Position numbers and translations under genes: made by a program
Source: Actinomycetes bacterium
GTDB taxonomy: Bacteria; Actinomycetota; Acidimicrobiia; Acidimicrobiales; Palsa-688
Assembly (NCBI GenBank): GCA_021850325.1
Contig: JAJZMF010000027.1
Location: forward strand, 1 to 64,000
Direction of reading: 5' to 3'
DNA: 64,000 nt
In this document: piece after piece, positions 35,881-44,356 of the stretch
Numbering within the stretch: the stretch's first letter is position 1
Layout of the letters: each line of letters starts with the position of its first letter
Notes under the pieces: model-generated
What the model saw: only the letters and a program-made list of their open reading frames with translations
Told to the model about the DNA's origin: nothing
The model's database searches: none

Positions 35881-36674
35881 GCTACGACCTGAAACTCCGG
35901 ATCTGGCGGGGGGACGCCAACGGCGGCCAGTTGCGCGACTACGTCGTCCAGGCCGAGGAGGGCCAGGTGGTCCTGGACGCCGTCCACCGCACCCAGGCCA
36001 CCCAGGCCAACGACCTGGCCGTGCGCTGGAACTGCAAGGCGGGCAAGTGCGGCTCCTGCTCGGCCGAGGTCAACGGCATGCCGCGCCTCATGTGCATGAC
36101 CCGCCTGTCCACCTTCGAGCCCGGCGAGACCATCACCATCACCCCCCTGCGCACCTTCCCCGTGATCCGGGACCTGGTCACCGACGTGTCCTTCAACTAC
36201 GAGCGGGCGCGGCAGGTCCCTCCCTTCACCCCGACGGCCAAGCAGCCCAAGGCGCCCTTCACGATGTTCCAGGCCGACGTCGAGCGCTCGCAGGAGTTCC
36301 GTAAGTGCATCGAGTGCTGGCTGTGCCAGAACACCTGCCACGTGGTCCGCGACCACGAGGAGAACAAGGCCGCCTTCGCCGGCCCCCGCTTCTTCATCCG
36401 CTACGCGGAGCTGGACATGCACCCCAACGACGCACTGGACCGCAAGGACTACGTCCAGGACGAGCAGGGCCTCGGCTACTGCAACATCACCAAGTGCTGC
36501 ACCGAGGTCTGCCCCGAGCACATCAAGATCACGGACAACGCCATCATCCCCATGAAGGAGAGGGTGGCCGACGTCAAGTACGACCCGCTGGTCCGCTTCC
36601 TCGGGCGACGGAGCCGTAGGAACGGCCCCGAGTCCCTGAAGGACTGGGCGCCGGGCGCCCACCATCACGCCTGA
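35877..36674 (+). CDS. sdhB: succinate dehydrogenase iron-sulfur subunit
   Basis: 265 residues. 2Fe-2S ligands lie in NCKAGKCGSCSAEVNG plus the following MCM; the C-terminal ferredoxin half carries CIECWLCQNTC and CTEVCP for the 4Fe-4S and 3Fe-4S clusters. It transfers electrons from FAD to the anchor subunit. The TTG start overlaps the sdhA stop (TTGA). The tail ends in a short His run (APGAHHHA), whose significance is unclear. A rho-independent terminator follows. Confidence 0.92.
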   Translation: MSYDLKLRIWRGDANGGQLRDYVVQAEEGQVVLDAVHRTQATQANDLAVRWNCKAGKCGSCSAEVNGMPRLMCMTRLSTFEPGETITITPLRTFPVIRDLVTDVSFNYERARQVPPFTPTAKQPKAPFTMFQADVERSQEFRKCIECWLCQNTCHVVRDHEENKAAFAGPRFFIRYAELDMHPNDALDRKDYVQDEQGLGYCNITKCCTEVCPEHIKITDNAIIPMKERVADVKYDPLVRFLGRRSRRNGPESLKDWAPGAHHHA

Positions 36675-36695
36675 GCCGACGCTCGGCCTGCCCTA

Positions 36696-36734
36696 GCGCC
36701 CCCGTCCGGTCCCCGGGCGGGGGCGTTCCTTTTC
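36696..36734 (+). terminator. rho-independent terminator after sdhB
   Basis: CGCCCCC (36697-36703) pairs with GGGGGCG (36719-36725), followed by TTCCTTTT. The hairpin sits 22 bases after the sdhB stop and has the most convincing T-rich tail in the window. Confidence 0.7.
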
Positions 36735-36924
36735 CGGCCCCGGGGAGGCCTCCGGCCAGGGACCGGGGCCTCCTTCTCTCCGGCTGCTGCCGCGGCCCGG
36801 CCCCGCCTGCCTGCGGACTGCCCTGGAGCTTGCTCGGTCTTGCTCCAGCGTGTCCCTGCCCGGGCTCTGGCCGGCCCAGAACAGAAAACCTGAGTGCATG
36901 ACCATCATGTTTGTTGGGAATAGC

Positions 36925-36959
36925 TATACTGTCTTTGGACGTTCCAACGTACGGACGTT
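36925..36959 (+). promoter_or_regulatory. hsp20 promoter region with GGACGTT repeat
   Basis: TATACT at 36925-36930 is a good -10 box in an AT-rich patch; no convincing -35 lies at the right distance, which could mean an alternative sigma factor or an activator. Just downstream GGACGTT occurs twice (36937-36943 and 36953-36959), and AACGT-ACGG-ACGTT forms an inverted repeat. HspR-type inverted repeats were not found. Confidence 0.45.
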
Positions 36960-36994
36960 ACGTACCGGCACGACCAACAGAGAGGAGCACGACC

Positions 36995-37459
36995 ATGCTG
37001 ACCCGTTTCGACCCTTTCACCGACTTCGACCGCCTCAGCAGTGAGCTGTTCGGAGCCTTGAACCGCAGGACGACGAGCATGCCGCTGGACGCCTACCGCC
37101 ATGAGGACACCTGGGTGGTCAGGGTTGACATGCCCGGCGTCGACCCGGCATCGATAGACCTGACGGTCGACCGCAACGTGCTGCGCATCGAGGCCTCCCG
37201 CGACTGGAAGCCCGAGGAGGGCGACCTGGTCCTGGTGGCCGAGCGCACCCGGGGCACCTTTGCCCGCCAGCTGCTGCTCAGCGAGGACATCGACAGCGGC
37301 GCCATCAAGGCCGACTACCACGACGGCGTGCTGACCGTCGTGCTCCCGGTGGCCGAGGCTGCCAAGCCCAGGAAGGTCTCCATCGCCACCGGCGGCAGCC
37401 CTCGTGCCGTGGAGGCTCAGGCCACCGAGCACGAGGGTGCCCACCACGAGGCAGCCTGA
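36995..37459 (+). CDS. small heat shock protein, Hsp20 family
   Basis: 154 residues with a single alpha-crystallin domain (about 30-130): PLDAYRHEDTWVVRVDMPGVDPASIDLTV, NVLRIEASR and the C-terminal GVLTVVLPVAE strand. A-G-V-L-T-V-x-L-P is the family hallmark. The N-terminus MLTRFDPFTDFDRLSSELF is typical of actinobacterial Hsp18 proteins. It is an ATP-independent chaperone that forms oligomers. ATG 36995 with AGAGGAG upstream. The tail is His/Glu/Ala-rich and probably disordered. Confidence 0.92.
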   Translation: MLTRFDPFTDFDRLSSELFGALNRRTTSMPLDAYRHEDTWVVRVDMPGVDPASIDLTVDRNVLRIEASRDWKPEEGDLVLVAERTRGTFARQLLLSEDIDSGAIKADYHDGVLTVVLPVAEAAKPRKVSIATGGSPRAVEAQATEHEGAHHEAA

Positions 37460-37580
37460 CCTGACGGGCGGCCGGCCCGCTCGAGCTCTGCCGAGCAGGT
37501 GGGCCCGGTCCGCGGAGCGGCCCGGCCGGTCGGACCGGCCTTGGCTGCGCCCGGGCCGGGCCCGCTAGCGTTGGGCACGC

Positions 37581-37850
37581 ATGCCAACCATCGCTCAGGT
37601 GACGGACGAAATCCTGGTCTTGGCCGCTTCCTACGACGGCAGCTCGATGGACGCCGACCGCTTGGCCGAAGTCCTGTGCACCAAGGCTGACAAGACCGAG
37701 CTGGAGGCCGCCCGCCAGCAGCTGCTGGAGCGTATCTACAGCCGCTCGGACGACTACGCCGCGACCCGCGCCCTGCAGCTCGTCAACCGGGCGCTGGCCA
37801 GAGCCGGTTGGCACGACCCCTACAACTGGAAGCACCGCCGCAAGCCCTGA
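37581..37850 (+). CDS. small uncharacterised protein
   Basis: 89 residues, family not recognised. It is largely helical in appearance, with a Glu/Lys/Gln-rich stretch (KADKTELEAARQQLLERIYS) that could be a short coiled coil, and ends in a basic tail (WHDPYNWKHRRKP). No signal peptide or membrane segment. Starts at ATG 37581, 122 bases after hsp20, without a strong ribosome-binding site. It may be co-induced with hsp20 but nothing shows this. Confidence 0.55.
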   Translation: MPTIAQVTDEILVLAASYDGSSMDADRLAEVLCTKADKTELEAARQQLLERIYSRSDDYAATRALQLVNRALARAGWHDPYNWKHRRKP

Positions 37851-37870
37851 GGAGTGGGCCTGCGGCCTAC

Positions 37871-38887
37871 CTACCAGGTCGGAGCGGGCGTCGTCCCTTC
37901 GAACTCCTGGAGCACGACCCCGCGGCCGATGAGCTCGGCCAGGAAGCCGGCCGGGTCACCCACCAGCTCGGCCAGGCCCCCCGCCGTCGGCTCGAGCCTT
38001 CCCTGGGCCGCCCACGCGGCCGTGGTCGCCGCCACCGTGCCCGCCAGCACGGCCGGGCGACCGGCCGCACCGAGGATCAATGCCTCGGCCAGGCCCCCGC
38101 TCTCGCCTCTGGCCTCCAACCTGACCGCACCCAGTGCCCCCTCGGGGTGCGGGCGGCGCAGCATGGGCAGCCAGGAGGTCATCCGGTCCCTCCTCGAAGC
38201 CGCAGCGCGTGTGGTCACCGTCTGCAGGCCGGGGAAGGCTCGTCCGAGCAACAGGGGGTCGGGCCGGCTCACCCGGTAGCAGTCGGCGCCGCCCACGTCC
38301 GCCGGGAACCACACCAGCTCCCGGCCCGAGCCCGGAGGGCGCCTGGTCCAGGCACCTCGTCGGCGCTCCTCAGCCGGCTCACGCAGGGCAGCGTGGCGAC
38401 GACGGGCGCACGCAGGGCCACCGGTACCGAGGGTGGCCACGTGCAGCTCGTCCACCCTGCCCATGCGGCGCACCAGCCAGGCCCCCATCAGGCACGACAG
38501 GCCAGGGGCCATGCCTGCTCCCACCGCCATCGCCACACCGGCCCTGTTCGCCCCTTCCGCCAACCCGAGGAGGCTGCGCACCTCAGCCGGGTCGTCGTTT
38601 ACCGAGACCACAGCCACGCCGGCGGCCAGTGCCGCCGAGGCCCAGTGGCGGCCCGGGGCCGGCGTAGCCAGGAGCACGACACCGGCCCTGCTCAGGCAGG
38701 CCTCGAAGCGGGAGTGGGTGAGCCTCTCGGCCCGCACCGCTCCCGGCTCGCCCAGGAGCTCGAGAGAGCCCGACAGGCGTTCCGGCCGCCGGGACAGCAC
38801 CGTCAAGCCCGTGAAACCGTAGGCGGACACGAGCAGGCGGGCACTGCGGGCCCCCACGGCCCCCAGCCCGACCACGACTGCTTCCAA
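37871..38887 (-). CDS. saccharopine-dehydrogenase-like NAD(P)-binding protein
   Basis: About 338 residues. A Rossmann start (VVVGLGAVGARSARLL, then TVLSRRPERL) and a middle with MAVGAGMAPGLSCLMGAWLVRR resemble the saccharopine dehydrogenase/homospermidine synthase superfamily; LGTGGPACARRRHAAL and the C-terminal domain are less familiar. The substrate cannot be assigned. The likely start is TTG 38887, directly after the small membrane-protein gene; GTG 38875 is an alternative. No partner biosynthetic gene lies nearby to narrow the role. Confidence 0.65.
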   Translation of the reverse strand: MEAVVVGLGAVGARSARLLVSAYGFTGLTVLSRRPERLSGSLELLGEPGAVRAERLTHSRFEACLSRAGVVLLATPAPGRHWASAALAAGVAVVSVNDDPAEVRSLLGLAEGANRAGVAMAVGAGMAPGLSCLMGAWLVRRMGRVDELHVATLGTGGPACARRRHAALREPAEERRRGAWTRRPPGSGRELVWFPADVGGADCYRVSRPDPLLLGRAFPGLQTVTTRAAASRRDRMTSWLPMLRRPHPEGALGAVRLEARGESGGLAEALILGAAGRPAVLAGTVAATTAAWAAQGRLEPTAGGLAELVGDPAGFLAELIGRGVVLQEFEGTTPAPTW

Positions 38888-38894
38888 GGTCGGC

Positions 38895-39113
38895 CTAGGC
38901 CCCTGTCGGCTCCGCGGCCCGTCCCTCGGGGGGCGGTGCAGCCAGGTCCTGCACGCTGAGCTGGCGCCACCCTCCCCGGTGGGAAGGGGTGCCGCCGGTC
39001 CCCCGCAACCGGACGAACAAAGCCACGAGGCCGGTGAAGCCCACCGCCACCAGTGCCCGGCCCACCAGGGCCAAGGGGCTCCTGCGCCCGCTGGCACCTT
39101 CCGAGCCGGCCAT
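38895..39113 (-). CDS. small single-span membrane protein
   Basis: 72 residues with one hydrophobic segment (LALVGRALVAVGFTGLVALFVRL, residues 14-36) and a Pro/Glu/Ala-rich C-terminal tail. Starts at ATG 39113 and ends 7 bases before the dehydrogenase-like gene, so the two are probably co-transcribed. The family is not recognised. Confidence 0.5.
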   Translation of the reverse strand: MAGSEGASGRRSPLALVGRALVAVGFTGLVALFVRLRGTGGTPSHRGGWRQLSVQDLAAPPPEGRAAEPTGA

Positions 39114-39145
39114 GCTCAGACCCTAGCCCACTACCATGTCCAGGC

Positions 39146-40303
39146 ATGCCTGCAGCCGCCCCGGGCATTGCCGACCTCAGCCCCCAGGCTGCTGGCGTAC
39201 TGCCCAGCCAGATGATCACCGAGGCCGTGGGGGCGGGCTGGGTGCTGGCCGGGGACGAGGGTGTGCCCGTGACCAACGTCCAGCCGGCCAGCCTCGACCT
39301 GCGCCTGGCGGACCGGGCCTACCGCGTCCGCTGCAGCTTCCTGCCCGGGGACGCCCGGGTGCAGGACAAGGTCCGCCAGTACGTGGTCGACGAGCTGGAC
39401 CTGCGAGGTGACGGGGCTGTCCTGGAGACGGGCCGGGCCTACCTGGTGCCCCTCATGGAGTCCCTGGCCCTGCCCCCGGGCGTGCGGGCGCGGGCCAACC
39501 CCAAGAGCTCGACCGGGCGTCTCGACGTCTTCACCCGGGTCATAAGCGACCACAGCGGCCGCTTCGACGAGGTGGCAGAGGGTTACAGGGGCCCTCTGTA
39601 CGTGGAGATCGTGCCCCTGTCCTTCGCCGTACGGGCCAGGCAGGGCCTGGCCCTCAACCAGCTGCGCCTCGTGGTGGGCCGGGCGGTGCGCCTCTCCGAC
39701 GAGGAGCTGCGGGAGGAGCACGCCCGGGGCCCTCTCCTCTACGTCGACGACCGCCCGGTCGCCGGGCAGGACCTGATCACCTCCGACGGGCTCTTCCTCA
39801 GCGTCGACCTGCGCGGTGAGCGGGGCAGCCACGTCGGCTACCGGGCCAAGGAGCACACCCTGGCCATCGACATGGGGTCGCTGCGCTCGCACCGTCCCGA
39901 GGCCTACTGGGACCCCGTACCCGTGGAGGAGGAAGGGCGGGTGCTGCTCGGGCCGGAACGCTTCTACCTCCTGCTCTCCAGGGAGGCGGTGCGCGTCCCA
40001 CCCCACCTGGCCTGCGAGATGACCGCCTACGACCCCACCAGCGGCGAGCTGCGGACCCACTACGCCGGCTTCTTCGACCCCGGTTTTGGCTACGACCCCT
40101 CGGGTGAGCTGAAGGGCTCCCGCGCCGCCCTCGAGGTCCGTGCCCATGACGTGCCGTTCATGATCGAGCACGGCCAACCCGTGTGCAAGCTCACCTTCGA
40201 GCGTATGGTCAGCCCGCCGGCCAAGCTCTACGGCCAGGGGATCGGGTCCAACTACCAGGGCCAGATGGGGACCCTGGGCAAGCACTTCGCGCCTGCGGGC
40301 TGA
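39146..40303 (+). CDS. dcd: 2'-deoxycytidine 5'-triphosphate deaminase, long form
   Basis: 385 residues of the long DCD family, which carries two dUTPase-like halves. The first half has VQPASLDLRLADRAYRVRCSFLPG and RARANPKSSTGRLDVFTRVI (nucleotide-binding S-S-T-G-R). The second has VPPHLACEMTAYDPTSGELRTHYAGFFDPGFGY. The reaction is dCTP to dUTP, feeding thymidylate synthesis. It is about twice the length of the usual actinobacterial Dcd and of the type I know mainly from Alphaproteobacteria. ATG 39146; divergent from the small membrane protein. Confidence 0.87.
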   Translation: MPAAAPGIADLSPQAAGVLPSQMITEAVGAGWVLAGDEGVPVTNVQPASLDLRLADRAYRVRCSFLPGDARVQDKVRQYVVDELDLRGDGAVLETGRAYLVPLMESLALPPGVRARANPKSSTGRLDVFTRVISDHSGRFDEVAEGYRGPLYVEIVPLSFAVRARQGLALNQLRLVVGRAVRLSDEELREEHARGPLLYVDDRPVAGQDLITSDGLFLSVDLRGERGSHVGYRAKEHTLAIDMGSLRSHRPEAYWDPVPVEEEGRVLLGPERFYLLLSREAVRVPPHLACEMTAYDPTSGELRTHYAGFFDPGFGYDPSGELKGSRAALEVRAHDVPFMIEHGQPVCKLTFERMVSPPAKLYGQGIGSNYQGQMGTLGKHFAPAG

Positions 40304-40451
40304 GGGCGCCCGGGCACGCGGCCCAACCTCAGGCCGGGCGCACGGGCTGGCTCCGGTGGCCCTGAGCCAGCTCAGAAGGGACTTCCGGCCCTGACCACCG
40401 GGCGACCGCGGATTGCACAATCGGCTGGTGGCACACACCGACGGCCGTTAC

Positions 40452-41627
40452 ATGACCGAGGCTCCGGAGCGTCCCCGGGCCAGCGGGGCGCTGCAGGCGC
40501 CAGGGCCACGGGGGGACCGGTTCGATGACGCCCCGCTGCTCGTCTTCTGGGAGACGACCAAGGCCTGCGACCTTGCCTGCCGGCACTGCCGGGCCGAGGC
40601 CTCCCCCACGCCCTGTGCCGGCGAGCTGACCACAGACGAGGGCAGGCGCCTGGTACGCCAGCTCAGCCACTTCATGCGGCCACCCGTCCTGGTGCTCACC
40701 GGGGGCGACGTCATGGCCAGGGCTGACGTTCCCTCGCTGGTGGGGACCGCCCATCAGGCCGGCCTTCCCGTGGCGATAGCGCCCAGTGTCACCAGCCGCC
40801 TGACCGACGAAGCCCTGGACGACCTGGCCGCTCTCGGGGCACGCAGCGTTTCGGTGAGCCTCGACGGTGCCCGGGCCGGCACCCACGAGGGCGTCAGGGG
40901 CGTGCCCGGGCACTTCGAGGCCACGCTCGAGGCCATGGCCCGCCTGACCGCTCACGGCTTCCGCCTCCAGGTGAACACCGCGGTGATGGCGGCCAACGCC
41001 GAGGAGCTGGCCGACATCGCCGGCCTGGTGGTGGGCGCCGGCGCAACGTCGTGGGAGCTGTTCTTCCTCGTACAGGTGGGCCGGGGCACGACCGAAGCCG
41101 CCCTGTCCCCCGAGGCCAACGAGGACGTGGCCCACTTCCTGTGGGAGGCGTCGTCCTACGGGGTCGTGGTCCGCACCGTGGAGGGGCCATGGGCCCGCCG
41201 GGTGGCACGCTGGCGCCGTGAGGACCAGGTCCTGCCCGGCGAACAGACCGCCCGGCGTTACGGGCTCGGGGCCCTCTACTCGCAGCTCTCGGACCGCCTG
41301 GCGGAGGTCCTGGGGGCGCCCCGCACGCCGGCCCGGCTCGCCACGAGCGGCACCCGGGACGGCAACGGCACCCTCTTCGTGGGCTTCGACGGGACGCTCC
41401 AGCCGGCCGGCTTCCTGCCCCTGGCCCTGGGCAACGTCAAGCGCGACAGCGCGGTGGACGTCTACCGTCACCACCCGCTCCTCCTCGACCTGCGTCATGG
41501 CCGTTTCCACGGTCGCTGTGGTCGGTGCAGCTACTCCGACATCTGCGGCGGCTCCCGGGCACGGGCCTTCGCCGCCTCCGGCGACCCCCTGGGCGAGGAC
41601 CCGGCCTGCGCCTACCAGCCCGCCTGA
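40452..41627 (+). CDS. radical SAM/SPASM domain protein
   Basis: About 391 residues. The radical SAM motif CDLACRHC (near residue 40) is followed by VLVLTGGDVMARADV and SVSLDGARAGTHEGVRGVPG. The C-terminal SPASM-type region has CGRCSYSDICGGSRARAFAASGDPLGEDPACAY, giving Cys ligands for at least one auxiliary Fe-S cluster. The overall pattern resembles the TIGR04053 family of unknown function, related to haem d1/peptide-maturation enzymes. No small precursor peptide gene is obvious beside it. ATG 40452 was preferred over the upstream TTG 40413 and GTG 40428; none has a strong ribosome-binding site. Confidence 0.8.
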   Translation: MTEAPERPRASGALQAPGPRGDRFDDAPLLVFWETTKACDLACRHCRAEASPTPCAGELTTDEGRRLVRQLSHFMRPPVLVLTGGDVMARADVPSLVGTAHQAGLPVAIAPSVTSRLTDEALDDLAALGARSVSVSLDGARAGTHEGVRGVPGHFEATLEAMARLTAHGFRLQVNTAVMAANAEELADIAGLVVGAGATSWELFFLVQVGRGTTEAALSPEANEDVAHFLWEASSYGVVVRTVEGPWARRVARWRREDQVLPGEQTARRYGLGALYSQLSDRLAEVLGAPRTPARLATSGTRDGNGTLFVGFDGTLQPAGFLPLALGNVKRDSAVDVYRHHPLLLDLRHGRFHGRCGRCSYSDICGGSRARAFAASGDPLGEDPACAYQPA

Positions 41628-41719
41628 GCTGTCGTCGGGGCCCGTCCGGCCCCTTCCCCCCCGGACAGGGTGACGGTACCGGCGGCCCGGTCGTGCCTGG
41701 GACCTAGGATCGTGCCGCA

Positions 41720-43135
41720 ATGGCGAGGCGGTCGACGTCGACTTCGGCCTTCGGGGTCTCCAAGCGGGAGAGCCATGACGCCAGCGGCTTCTACCGCCGT
41801 TTCACCCCTCCCGAGCTGTCCTCGGGATCGGAGGTGGCCGGGCACCGGGCCATCGACAAGCTGATCGTGGGTGACGCCCGCACCATGGACGAGGTCCCCG
41901 GCTCCTCGGTCGCCCTGGTGGTCACCTCACCGCCGTACTTCGCCGGCAAGGAGTACGAGGCGGCGCTCGGGCAGGGTGGCGTCCCGGCCACCTACCTCGA
42001 GTACCTCGGGCTCCTGCGTGACGTGTTCGGAGAGTGCGCGAAGAAGCTGGAACCGGGCGGCCGCATAGCGGTCAATGTGGCCAACCTCGGCCGGCGGCCG
42101 TACCGCTCGCTCTCAGCCGACGTGATCGGCATCCTGCAGGACGACCTGCGCCTGCTGCTCCGGGGCGAGATCATCTGGGTGAAGCAGCGGGGCTCGTCGG
42201 GATCGTGCGCCTGGGGGAGCTTCCAGCGCCCGGCCAACCCGGTGCTGAGGGACCTCACCGAACGGGTCATCGTGGCCAGCAAGGGCCGGTTCGACCGCGC
42301 GCTCACGGCCAGGGAGAGGGCGGCCCGCCGGCTCCCGTCCGAGTCGTCGATGACCCGGGACGACTTCATGGAGAACACGCTGGACCTCTGGGAGATCCCC
42401 GCCGAGAGCGCCACGAGGGTCGGTCACCCCGCGCCGTTCCCGGTCGAGCTCCCGGCCCGCCTGATCGAGCTGTACACCTACCGGGGAGACCTCGTGCTCG
42501 ACCCGTTCGCCGGGGCTGGGACCACCGCGGTGGCAGCGGTGCGTACCGGCAGGCACTATGTCGGCTACGACCTGGACCAGTCGTACGTGGGCCTGGCTGA
42601 GGCAAGGGTGGACGAGGAGCGCCGGCGGCAGGCTCTAGGACCGGCCTCGCCCATGGCGGTGAGCCTGCCCGCGGCACCATCGCCCGCAAGCCCGGGCGAA
42701 GGCCCCTGGTCGCGCGCCGTGCGGGAGGGGCGAGCTGCCAGGGAGGTCGCCCGTTGCCTCATAGGGGAGGCAGGCTTCACCGCCCTCCGGGAGGACCAAC
42801 GCCAGCCGGGCGGCGTCGTGGTCGACTACACCGCCCGGGACAGCCGGGGAGGCATGTGGTCCTTCGACGTGGCAGGCAGCTTGACCAGCTATCGCGCCGG
42901 GCTCAAGCGTACCGGTGCCCTGTGGAAGGCGCTGGGCAAGGCTGCCGTCCTCCACGAGGTCGGCGGCAGCCCGCTCGTCCTGCTCACCGCAGGCCTCCCC
43001 TCCCGTGGCGCCGGAGCGGAGGCCCTCGAGCGGGTGGTCGGGCCGGGCAAGCCCGTGCACGCCGTCATCGACCTGCTGGAGCCGGAAGGCCTGACGCGCC
43101 TCGCTGCCCTCTACGAAGCCGGTCGGCCCGGCTGA
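41720..43135 (+). CDS. DNA methyltransferase (TSPPY type) with extra C-terminal domain
   Basis: 471 residues. The catalytic motif TSPPYF (residues 69-74) precedes the SAM-binding DPFAGAGTT (261-269), the order of beta-class enzymes; TSPPY favours N4-cytosine but N6-adenine is possible. The region between holds the target-recognition part. Residues about 330-471 form a separate domain (FTALREDQRQPGGVVVDYTARD, MWSFDVAG, KALGKAAVLHEV) with alternating strands that resembles a nuclease-like fold without an obvious catalytic E-x-K. No restriction endonuclease gene lies next to it. ATG 41720. Either an orphan epigenetic methylase or an R-M fusion. Confidence 0.82.
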   Translation: MARRSTSTSAFGVSKRESHDASGFYRRFTPPELSSGSEVAGHRAIDKLIVGDARTMDEVPGSSVALVVTSPPYFAGKEYEAALGQGGVPATYLEYLGLLRDVFGECAKKLEPGGRIAVNVANLGRRPYRSLSADVIGILQDDLRLLLRGEIIWVKQRGSSGSCAWGSFQRPANPVLRDLTERVIVASKGRFDRALTARERAARRLPSESSMTRDDFMENTLDLWEIPAESATRVGHPAPFPVELPARLIELYTYRGDLVLDPFAGAGTTAVAAVRTGRHYVGYDLDQSYVGLAEARVDEERRRQALGPASPMAVSLPAAPSPASPGEGPWSRAVREGRAAREVARCLIGEAGFTALREDQRQPGGVVVDYTARDSRGGMWSFDVAGSLTSYRAGLKRTGALWKALGKAAVLHEVGGSPLVLLTAGLPSRGAGAEALERVVGPGKPVHAVIDLLEPEGLTRLAALYEAGRPG

Positions 43136-43213
43136 CCCACCGGCGGGCAGCGTGGCACCGGCCCTCACCCACGGGCGCGACATCTTGCGGCGCCCGCCCG
43201 GGCCCGGGGCGGC

Positions 43214-44236
43214 TCAGGCCCCTATGGCGGACAGCCAGGGGATGCTGAGCTGGTGGGTCGTGCGGGCGAGCGCCCTGAGCATGTTCGTGTAGGCGAGCGC
43301 GGCGGCGGTGGGGCTCGGCCCGTCCTGTGCCATCACGCCGAAGATCTGCACGCTGCGGTGGTAGCGGCGCATGGCGTACCGGGTCAGCGCAGCCCATTCC
43401 GCCGCCTGGACGGGGAAGTAGACCTGGGGCATCGGGATGTCGGGGCGGAAGCCGTAGGCAACCTGCAGCAACTGGTCCTCGGTCCAATAGTGGGGCTCGG
43501 CAGACCCGTCGTCGACCAGGGCCGGCTGGGTACCCCCGACGGCTGCCGCATAGCCGGCCAGTACGTCGTAGGTGTTGGTGAAGCCGGGGTCGAACGCCGG
43601 CTCGGCGTCGTCTGCCGCCACCACCTGCACAAGGTCCGAGTAGCCGCGCTTGTAGCGCAGGGCCGCCGACCATGCGCCCACCTGCTCCACCGTCGCAGCC
43701 AGGGCCTCCCCCCAGCTGAAGTAACTGGTGGGCTCGTCCCGGCAACCGCAGATCCCAACCCCACAGGGCGCCAGGTAGGTGCACGAATTGTTGGTGCCGA
43801 TCGCCACGTACAAGGTGGTGCCCGGCGGGGCCTTGCGGTAGTAGGCGAGTATGTAGGACTCGACACCGCGGGCCACCCAGGCAAAGGGCAGGAAGCGGCT
43901 CGTGAAGCTCATGGTCCCGTCCACCAGGCCGGCCGACGCCGGGCGGCCGAAGTCCAGCACCACCAGTCCCTGCGCAGCGGCTCGGCCCGCTCGGCCGCCC
44001 TGGCTGTAGAGCCTCAGAGGGTTGGCGTTGTTCTCGTAGTAGGACCTTGTGGTGGCCGGCGTGTAATAGGAGGCCAGCCGCCCGGCCACAACCGGTGGCC
44101 GCGGCAGCCAGGGTGCCGAGGCGGCCAGGAGGACCACGGTGAGCACCAGCGGGGCCACGAGCCTGGCCGGCGACCTCCGTCGCAGCCCGGGACGCCGGCG
44201 GTCGTACCATGCCCGGGCGGCCCGGCGCAGCACCAT
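43214..44236 (-). CDS. exported protein of unknown function
   Basis: About 340 residues. A basic N-terminus and one hydrophobic segment (LVAPLVLTVVLLAASAPWL, residues 27-45) form a signal peptide or anchor. The exported part is rich in Tyr and Trp and has a Cys cluster (NNSCTYLAPCGVGICGCRDEP) suited to disulfides; LQIFGVMAQDG and VYFPVQAAEWAAL read like a globular hydrolase-like fold, but no family is recognised. ATG 44236 was preferred to an upstream start at 44353 because the intervening part is Arg/Pro-rich and implausible. Confidence 0.6.
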   Translation of the reverse strand: MVLRRAARAWYDRRRPGLRRRSPARLVAPLVLTVVLLAASAPWLPRPPVVAGRLASYYTPATTRSYYENNANPLRLYSQGGRAGRAAAQGLVVLDFGRPASAGLVDGTMSFTSRFLPFAWVARGVESYILAYYRKAPPGTTLYVAIGTNNSCTYLAPCGVGICGCRDEPTSYFSWGEALAATVEQVGAWSAALRYKRGYSDLVQVVAADDAEPAFDPGFTNTYDVLAGYAAAVGGTQPALVDDGSAEPHYWTEDQLLQVAYGFRPDIPMPQVYFPVQAAEWAALTRYAMRRYHRSVQIFGVMAQDGPSPTAAALAYTNMLRALARTTHQLSIPWLSAIGA

Positions 44237-44356
44237 GGTGCACGATCTTCGCGCCTCTCGGCGGGCGGTGAGCGGCTGCACCGTGCGTCCCTGTCCCACC
44301 ACCGCTCGTGGGCCCGGCGCCCGCCTCCGGACGGTCCCCCCCACCGGCCGCACAGC

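Larger units (their letters stand above)
36675..36994. other. sdhB-hsp20 intergenic region
   Basis: 320 bases without a gene. It begins with the sdh terminator, continues with GC-rich sequence containing no recognised feature, and ends with the AT-rich hsp20 promoter region described separately. Confidence 0.5.
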
